Assembly (NCBI RefSeq): GCF_905475345.1
Contig: NC_066590.1
Span: 62,001-126,000, forward strand
Reading direction: 5' to 3'
From: Vespula vulgaris
Lineage: Eukaryota; Arthropoda; Insecta; Hymenoptera; Vespidae
Length of the DNA stretch: 64,000 nt
The stretch's first letter is position 1. Each line of letters begins with the position of its first letter. This document shows positions 56,073 through 64,000 of the stretch, piece after piece. Under the pieces are notes generated by a model. That model searched no databases. It was not told the origin of the DNA and saw nothing but the letters and a program-made list of their open reading frames with translations. The translations under genes and the position numbers were made by a program.

Positions 56073-59000
56073 GTAGACGTGCCATTTCCCCTCTCACCTT
56101 TACGAAGATTAAACGGGTCATAAGTTCGATAGCGTAATGATCCTACGGGGAATACCTTTCCGGTCCGAAAGAGAGCGGTCGAACAAGAAAAGATGAGATA
56201 TGGAAGCAAGAAAATCGGACGATTCAAAAACAAAGCCTTATCGCGTGTAAGAATACGCGAAATGGTAAAACAGGTAGAACGTGTACGTCGGTACGTAGAG
56301 ACGACGAGCGAGTAAGACAAACCTTTTACGAGCGGCTCGAATCCTCATCAACGCCTGACGGAGTTGTTCGAAGGAAACGGAGCGACGGTGTATCGTTTCG
56401 GTCCCACTTTCGATCGGATTTTCCTTTCGTTCGGTTTTACCTCTTTGCTCTCCCCCTCTCGTTACATCTCTACCTCTCTACGTCGAGATAACTTTGAGAA
56501 AATCTCATTGTCGGACGACAAAGTGGAAAGGCGTCTTTCGAAGCGGTATATTTTTAATCGATCGATATGTCGCTACGAAATATCGCAATATATTAGATTC
56601 GGGTAATATATTAACTTTCCTCGGAAGTCAGGTCGATGTAAAATTAGTTTTCAAGGCAGTTTCAAAGATATTTTTCCACAGAGCGAGAGCGAGAGCGAGA
56701 GAGAAGGAGAGAGAAAGAGAGCATGCACATCTTGCTGACTCTTTTAAAGATTCCAAGATGAGATGCAAAATACATGAATAATGGATCGGTGGGATGGCTT
56801 TTAAAAGTACATTATCGCGAGCGCGCGTCACGATTAATACGAAGGCACGTAAAAGCGTCTAAATGACGATGATCCTCGTTCCTCCGAGGGTCTCCTCCCT
56901 TCTCCTCCGAGTTAGCGTTCGATCCGAATTTCAAATCGAATACAAAGTTACGAGTCTCGGAGAAAGGCAAAAGGTCGGCGGGAGCGTTTTAGCTTCTTCT
57001 TCGACTCCGAATACCAAAGAATTTCATTCGACGTAGGGAGCCGAATCGCGAGGTTGGGAAAGGGCGGGGAACGGTGAGGAGTAATCGTTCAAAGTGGGAC
57101 GCTGTTCGGAGGTAGGAGGGAAGATTCGTACCCGCCGATGTGCCGACTCGGCGGACTCGAAGTTTATTTCAATTATTTAAATCCCTCCGTTCCGAGATTG
57201 GTTTAATTCAGTTCGATTCGGGGCGGTGCGGAATCCGGTCTACGTGATCGGCCTTCCTTCCTTCCTTCTAGCCTGGTCGTTCGGTCAGCTCCGACAGCGA
57301 CGGCGACGGAGTACGCGTTGCATGTCCACGAAAAGGAAGGACGGACGACACTTTCCACTTTCGATATTCTCGAATCGTTCGCAAAACCGGAGAATCCTCT
57401 TTTCAAAGGCTTTCCCTCCTGTCGCTCTTGGTCCTCTGCCCTGTCGAAGGCTCCGAACGATCCGATTTTCCAAGAACGTTGCACTCCGATTCGTACGTTC
57501 GGCTGCGGTTCACCGCCCCGCGGAATCGACCATCCCATCTTTCTTCGTTGGCTCGCACACGCCCTCGACTTTCATCCTTTTCCTTTTCGTGGTCGCGCGC
57601 GTGCGTGCGTAATAAGAGGATTTGCTCCCGTGGACGCGTGCTTTGGTCAAAGCGAAAACGTCGACTTACCCGAGCGTCCCGGACATTAAGCAAATTACAA
57701 GGTACGCCCGTAAATCGCGGACCCTGTGCGGACGGTGCGAAGAGGAACCCTTCGAGACTCTCTCTCTCTCTCTCTCTCTACCGACCAACTTCTCCGTAAT
57801 TCTACGAACCTTTCTCCTTCTCTCTCTTCTTTTCTTCGGCGATGGATTTCGTCGTGAGAAAGGTCAAAAAAGAAAAATAGAAAAGGAAGACCTTTCTTTC
57901 CCTCTGTCGAGTAATCTCGTTTAGGAGTTTCTCATCCCGCGTTTCGTTTCACGCTTCTCGCTAAAAAAGGTAACTTTTTATCTGGTAGAAGGAGACGGCA
58001 CGTCGATAATAGCTACGCGTCGCGGTACGAATACGCACGTTCGTATAATAAGGCGTAGCTACCGGAGCCAGGAGAGATTGCTCGAGAAGAGAAGGAGAAG
58101 CCGGGGAAGAGTCGCTATTCGAAGGAGTCGGAGCGTCGTCGAGCTGCCGTATTTTCCTATCCAGTAGTCGCCTCGAAATACGCCAAAGCGTGTCGACGGA
58201 AAGATCTTGTCTCTTTTTCGAGGTGGCAACGAGCGCGTCGTTACGCCCCAGATCCCGTTCGAAAGTTCGATAAAAAGATTCGCGAGCAGGCGAATCGGTC
58301 AACGTTACGGTTAGACGAAGGAATTCGATCCGCGTTTATTTTCTTTCGAAGCTTCGTAAAAAGGGAGAAAAAGATCTTGCGCCGCCTACGTTGCCAATGA
58401 CAGTTCGCTTTATCTCGCCTTGGCAGTTTCTCTTAGAGTTTCGATAGGCGATCCGTATCGCGCATACGGCAGGTACGTGAGTTTCATATCTATCGTCCAG
58501 CATCCTCGGAGAAGTCATTTTGCCGCACGAGAGTTACGCGACTAGGAACAGCCTCGAATCAGTTTTTGACTTTCTCGTCTCTTAAATAGCGGACGAAAAT
58601 TATTACGAAAATTCGGGGAAAAAAGGTCGCAGCGCCTGGCCAGTTTCAAGAGTTTTAGCATTTTATGTTCTAGTTTTGACATTTTATTCTCGGATATTAT
58701 TATTAAATCGGCTCGTCAGAAAGCTCAGCTTTGCTCGTAAGTCGATTTTTTCAATTCGCTCAAATTGGCCAAGTTGGGAAACTTGGGGTATTCCTGTACA
58801 CGACGAAAAACTCTAATCGCGCGTATTATATGGCATTCATGAATTTCGATGAGTTCCAAAGTTCCAGAGTTTCGAGGAAGGAGTTTTATGGTTTGAAATG
58901 TAAAACGTATTAGAGACTCGAAAAGTTTCCTTTTCTGTGGCAACTTTAGAGCTCATTAGATCTTTCTCGGAGTCGTAGTACCTAAGCTTTTTTAACGACG

Positions 59001-60737
59001 AAGCAGAAAATCTTTTCTTAAGAGAAAATATTTCCAACCAAGGTGTAATATTATCGTTTGTCGTTGGCAAGACGTTGCCAAACTCTTGGCGAATCTTACG
59101 TGCTCGCTCGTAGAATAGGACGATTTATGAAATGACAAAGTTTCATCTTTCTACATCTTTCTTCTTTAACGCGATATGGGTAGTCGGTGTATCTACGTAT
59201 TTGTAATTGGCGCAAAACGAGCAACAGGTGCAGATATTTCGAAACGCGAGTGTACCATCAATTACGACGCAACTAATTTACGATAAAGGAAGGACGAAAC
59301 GAATGTCTCTACGATATAGAATCGAATATTATCATATTAGCGGATCGGCCAAATCGCCGCGGACGCGTCAAAAACACGAGGTGCCAGCGGTGAGTAGGGC
59401 GACAGCTGCCGACAACGTAGCCGATGTTACGCCTAACGCCCTTATCGCACATGTCGATCGGCCACGCGGTTCGTTCTTCGATACGTAAAAAATACACCGC
59501 TTTCTGTTGCTCCGCGTGATATCGATTTAACGTAAATATACGCTCTCTCCCTCCGTCCCGTAAAATCGGTTATTATCGGAGTTATTTATTAAACGTCGCT
59601 GGCAAGAAAGCGTCGCGTACTTTTCGACGTTAACCGGAGAGCGATACTTCGCATGGGAGATAGACAATGGTCGCTTTCCTCGAGGGAATTTAAATCCAAA
59701 AGCGATACACGGTGAAACGACGAGCGAGTCCACCGAGTCGACTTTTATCGTCGTCGCCGTCCTTCCGCGTGACTTGACCCAGCTTCCGCCACTGCAGAGC
59801 CACTTATACGACGGCACGTCTGACTGCAGGAAGTCCACTACTACTTGCCAGCTTGTTCCAAGAACGTGCGTCGATTTCTTCACCGTTCTAATTTTAGGTC
59901 TACTCTCGGCTCCACGACCCTTTCTACCAGCTCGCATAGCGCTCGTCTGCTTTTCTCTCTCGCTCTGTACCACTGTGAAACCCTTCGCGCCGTGAGAGCC
60001 AGCACGGCTGCCCTCGGGTTACGGTGGCCAGCCAGTTAGTCGGCAAATAAATGAATGCCAGATGAGACGGTTTTCTCCGGGTAGGAGAATCTCGAACGAC
60101 ATCGTTTTCTCTTTATGAAAATCGTTCTCATCCCCTTTCTCTACGAAGCAAAGTGTCATTCGATGCTTTTACCAAAATCGAAAGATATTTTCATCTTTTA
60201 TCGTAGAATAAAAAAAACCTCGAGGAGACGATGAGCAGGCAGTGAGCCGAAAAAATATCGAAAGCTTTCGCCGAGTGTCATCCCCTTCTGGTAAAAGTTA
60301 CGAAAACTTTCTCTCTTGTAATTAGTTCCCGACGGAGTTAAACTGGTGCGTTGGCGTGACAGTGCGGATAGGGAGAAGTGGGAGATCGAAGGTACGAGAA
60401 AAAATCAAGCAAGTATCCAGGTCACGAGGGAGATAAGATTCCTCTCGTCCTCTCTCTCTCTCTCTCTCTCTTGCGCGCGCGCGCGCGTACGTTATTTTAT
60501 GCTCGGTCAAAGTTTTTCGCAAAAGGATCTCGGCGGCTGCGGCAGAGGCGGCATTTTAGCGAGTCTCTCGTCGACTTTCTCTTTGGTGGTCGTGTCGAAA
60601 GTTTCGCGAAAGAGCTTGGGATACAAGAACGGCGTGGGAGGGAAGGAAGGGATGAAAATGGAGCGAGGATCAAGCTGGCGGAGAGGATAAAGATTTTTTT
60701 TCGCCTTTTCTCGGTAAGTATCTCTCCTCGTCTGCTC

Positions 60738-60805
60738 TTTCTTCTTCTTCTACTTCTTCTTCTTCTTCTTCTTCTTCTTCCTCTTCCTCTTCCTCTTCCT
60801 TTTCT
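60738..60805. repeat. (CTT)n / (CCTCTT)n trinucleotide tract
   Basis: cttcttcttcttcttcttcttcttcttc followed by cctcttcctcttcct-type units. A Leu-rich open frame across it is an artefact. Confidence 0.9.
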
Positions 60806-61211
60806 TCATCTTATCTTCAACTTCGCTATCAAAGCTATCTTTTCAAAGAAGCAATGCGGCGTCATTCGCTTTTCGGCATAATTAAAGTCAATTACCCCGA
60901 AAACGAGAATTTTCCACAGTTTGTGAAAAGGTATATATCACGAAAGATTTTGGAAAAAATTAAAGGAGCAGCGATCCGAGTATTGCCAGACAGAGTCCAC
61001 GAGAGTCTTAGGTTCAACATGTTTTTTAGTCTCAACGAGGACTCGCAGTAAATAATTAACTTACCGGAAACGTAACGGTAGATATATAAAAACAAAGATT
61101 ATATTTCCATTTCGACTCAAGTCACGTTTCAATGCGGAAAGATTGGGTGCTATATACTATGCACTGCATGCTCTTCGATCTCTTCTTTCCGTTTTTAGTT
61201 TTATGTCTCTC

Positions 61212-61213
61212 TC

Positions 61214-61251
<38 letters not shown>
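61212..61251. repeat. (CT)n microsatellite
   Basis: About 19 CT units. Confidence 0.9.
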
Positions 61252-61254
<3 letters not shown>

Positions 61255-64000
61255 ACATAGATAACTCTTTATAAATATCTATCCGTTTGTATGTTTTAAC
61301 AGGTGGAATGATTGATCCGCGTGGAACGAGCTTGCGAATGCTCTGTGCGAACGCACGTATCTCGGAAATTGAAAAAAAAAAAAATAACAACGGCTGGTAC
61401 CGCGGTGAGGACATCGATGAAAAAATTAAATCTTTGCGTCTGCATTACACGTCACGATTCGATTTTCTCGCGAAAGAAAGATGTATGGATTAATTCGAAA
61501 TCGTCGTTGTTGCGACTTTCGAATTTCTTTTCCCTCTTTCAAAAGAATCGCGTTTTGCGATCTGAACGAGGAGCAAGCGAAAACGTGTAAAAAATATAGG
61601 TACGTGCGGTTAAAAGGATACGGAAGAAATGAGTTTATGAACGAGTGATGAACGTTTCGCACGTTTCGCGTTGCTATGTAAGCCAGCGCGTACCGGAAAT
61701 TACGGCGGTAGGTACGAATTTGTTTGGAACGCAAAAAGTCATGAGACCGTCGGAAATGCAAAGCTCGCACACCTCCGAACGTTAGTTCCGTCGATTATAC
61801 GAATTACGTTTGAACGGTACGCCAAGAATTTTCCATACCTATGCGAATGTACACGTTCGATAAAAGACACCCTTTTCGGTAGTAAAAAGAGAAAATGTAT
61901 CCGATATCTCCGTTGTCACTGGCAGAACATCGCTTCCACGATTTTCCTTTTCTCTAGTTCGCTCTTTGCCTCCGTCCGATGTCTCTGGCACAACGTACGT
62001 GTAGGCTACCAACTATTACTCTCCTTTCTATCTCCGTATCTTTCTTCCGGGTACAATCGAGTCCGTGCGACACGAACGAGGGACAGAAGTGAGACACTAA
62101 GTATGCATAGCCAGGTTCCGGCTTCGAGTACGCGTCTGGACTTCGCGTTCGGCTTGGTAACTAGTTGGCATGTGGCCATGCATAGAGGTGCGCGCTAATA
62201 AGTGTACCACGTTCGCCTCTCCTAATATTCGCGACCCGATGATAAATGCTGTAATACCTGTCATTGCCAATACTCTTTACCCATCTTTGGTCTCTCCTTT
62301 CGACCTTCTCGACTCTTATTTAATTTTACTTAGCCGTTTTACAACGTCGTCGAACGTTCGTTATTGCAAAACTAATCGAAGGGGTTCCTATCGCGTTCGA
62401 TCGATCACCGGTCACGAGAGCGGAGACTCGAAAGATCGAAGGGTCGAGTCACGTGACCGCGTTATCGCACCGAGCGAGCGGCAGAAGTCAAAGAGCTTTT
62501 TCTTTACCCTTCGCACGCCTTAAAGTCATACGCTGACGATTAATGATTCGAGTCGACGACGAGCAAAAAATCCATTAAGGTTGGATCACGGTTGTGCGGG
62601 GCTCGGATACGGGCGTAACGATAAATCCTAACGAAAACATGCATTGTCGTTTTCGCGCCCCTCGAAACTCCAGCTGGAAACATCGTCATTGTCTTCGTCC
62701 AAAAGGGTCCAAATATAATATTAGGATAATTCCCGAAGTGGAGACAAGGAGAGCGAGAGAGGAAGGAAGGTCGGGAGGTAATGGCGGAGACGCGACATTT
62801 TTCATCCGGCAGTCATCCAGCGAGGGTGATGTCTCGAGCCGTGGATCGGCCTCCTGCTAATTGCCACTTGCTTAACCTTACCGTATTCGACTCGTCGAAG
62901 CAAAGTACTCGACGTACTCCCTCTTCGCCCTTTTTCCTTGCAAATTTGACCGATTCCTTCCCGTCGCGAGGAAGGATCGACCGAGGAAGAGTCAACGAAT
63001 TCGTCCGTGGCGAGCTCGACACACCTATCCACGTACACGAGGAACTTCGAAAGGACCTCATCGGACCGTTCGTATTAGAATAGGTAGATCGACGAGGGTG
63101 AGTACTTACGTAGGACGCGCTAACCCTTCTCAGGGTTCCATGACGTTCCGCGAAGGACGTTCGTCTCAAACCCTTCCTGCAGTCTACAAACGCGATGGAT
63201 ATCTTGTAATTTCGAGCAAACGAACGTTCGCCATTTTAACCGGGTCAATATCATTATCCTACGGTTCGGGAATGCAATTAAGATCCCCCAGGAAAATGCG
63301 AAACGCTTTTATCCTTCTTATCCCTCTCCTCTCTCCCGAAACTCCATACGAGCGAGTACGTTCGTTTTTGATTCTTTCGTGATACGTTCCCTAGAATAAA
63401 TACGAATTTCGACGCACACTTCGATAAAGATTTATCAAATATTCTATTTTTCTTCCTTACGCTACGCGTAGATAAAGGGAAGGTAATCCAACAACTTCCG
63501 CGATCGTAGATTGCAACTTTAAATCCTATAAAAAATGTTTCCGTGTTATTCTTCGAGATTAACGTCTTTGAAAGAACGGCGAAAAAAGACAAAGGAGAAA
63601 ATGGAAGTAAAGAATAGGGGAATAGATAGGAAGGTTGGAACGAGACGAAAGCTTTGCGAGGAAGAACCACGCGAAGCGTGGTGCGTGTGCGAGGGAGAGA
63701 GAGAGAGAGAGGAAGGCGGAGGAACGAAAGGTTGGAAGTGAAACGTAGGAAAACGGAAAATAGAGAAGTCTTTATGGCAACTCATAACTCATGCCTCCTT
63801 ATTGAAACTTCCTTCTCGAGAATGGATTAAGACGGTTTCTACGAAATTCGTTGAAATTTCCAGAGCGCGTAATTTATGTATTCGTTAGTATAGCATTACC
63901 AGCTAGTCCACCATCCTGCTGCTACGGCTGTGCGATCTTCGAAGCGCAAACGCAAAATCTGTTTCGACGTACGAGCAACGCGAGTATCCGTCCCAACGTA

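Larger units (their letters stand above)
30371..64000. other. 33.6 kb without a supported gene: upstream DNA and/or 5' introns
   Basis: No frame in this stretch shows a recognisable domain, and the longest open frames (up to about 227 codons) are Arg/Ser-rich products of CpG-rich background or of GA repeats. The acceptor just before the agrin-like ATG implies 5' non-coding exon(s) somewhere upstream, possibly here. I could not place them. Non-repetitive blocks that may be regulatory are listed in the findings. Confidence 0.5.

Noticed and set aside
55652..56320. 222-codon open frame on the minus strand
   Set aside because: Crosses a (CT)n tract (giving an Arg-Glu run) and a GGA-type tract (giving a Glu run). 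No recognisable protein features.
61671..62198. 175-codon plus-strand frame
   Set aside because: No domain and no start or splice context. Background frame.

Overview
The window is animal nuclear DNA from an insect. It has long introns, short AT/GA microsatellites, a background rich in CpG, and no bacterial gene organisation. The CpG richness and compact microsatellites suggest Hymenoptera, but that is an inference. One gene can be read with confidence: a complete agrin-like heparan-sulfate-proteoglycan gene on the minus strand, from a start codon at 30370 down to a stop at 3408-3410. I resolved 24 coding exons by hand from acceptor and donor sites and frame. Their lengths sum to 5394 nt, exactly 1798 codons (1797 residues plus stop), and every exon junction keeps the frame.

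Layout, in transcript order from high to low coordinates. 30371-64000: 33.6 kb with no gene I can support, presumably upstream DNA and/or a first intron with non-coding 5' exons. 30271-30370: signal-peptide exon. 29822 down to 13885: eight exons with seven follistatin/Kazal units. 13545-13694: an extra cysteine-rich, lustrin-like module. 13453 down to 12896: two laminin-EGF units. 12446-12682: the last follistatin/Kazal unit. 8163 down to 7541: a linker exon and a small cysteine-rich exon, at the place where vertebrate agrin has its SEA domain. 7171 down to 3408: EGF and three laminin-G domains. 1-3407: 3' UTR and downstream DNA.

The protein should be a secreted basement-membrane or cell-surface component. 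The Kazal/follistatin arm is the likely glycan- and growth-factor-binding part. The C-terminal LamG/EGF part is the receptor-binding part.

Three departures from the vertebrate protein stand out. (1) A frame-neutral 108-bp exon, rich in Asp, Glu and Tyr, sits exactly where the vertebrate z microexons insert into LamG3. (2) An insert of about 84 residues in the EGF unit after LamG1 carries three C-x-G-x-x-C motifs, basic clusters and an Asp/Tyr tract. (3) A lustrin-like module sits between the seventh Kazal unit and the laminin-EGF pair. The NtA domain, the SEA domain and the KSRK y-insert are not seen. Promoter and 5' non-coding exons were not located. Several non-repetitive blocks in the upstream 33 kb are listed as candidate regulatory DNA only.
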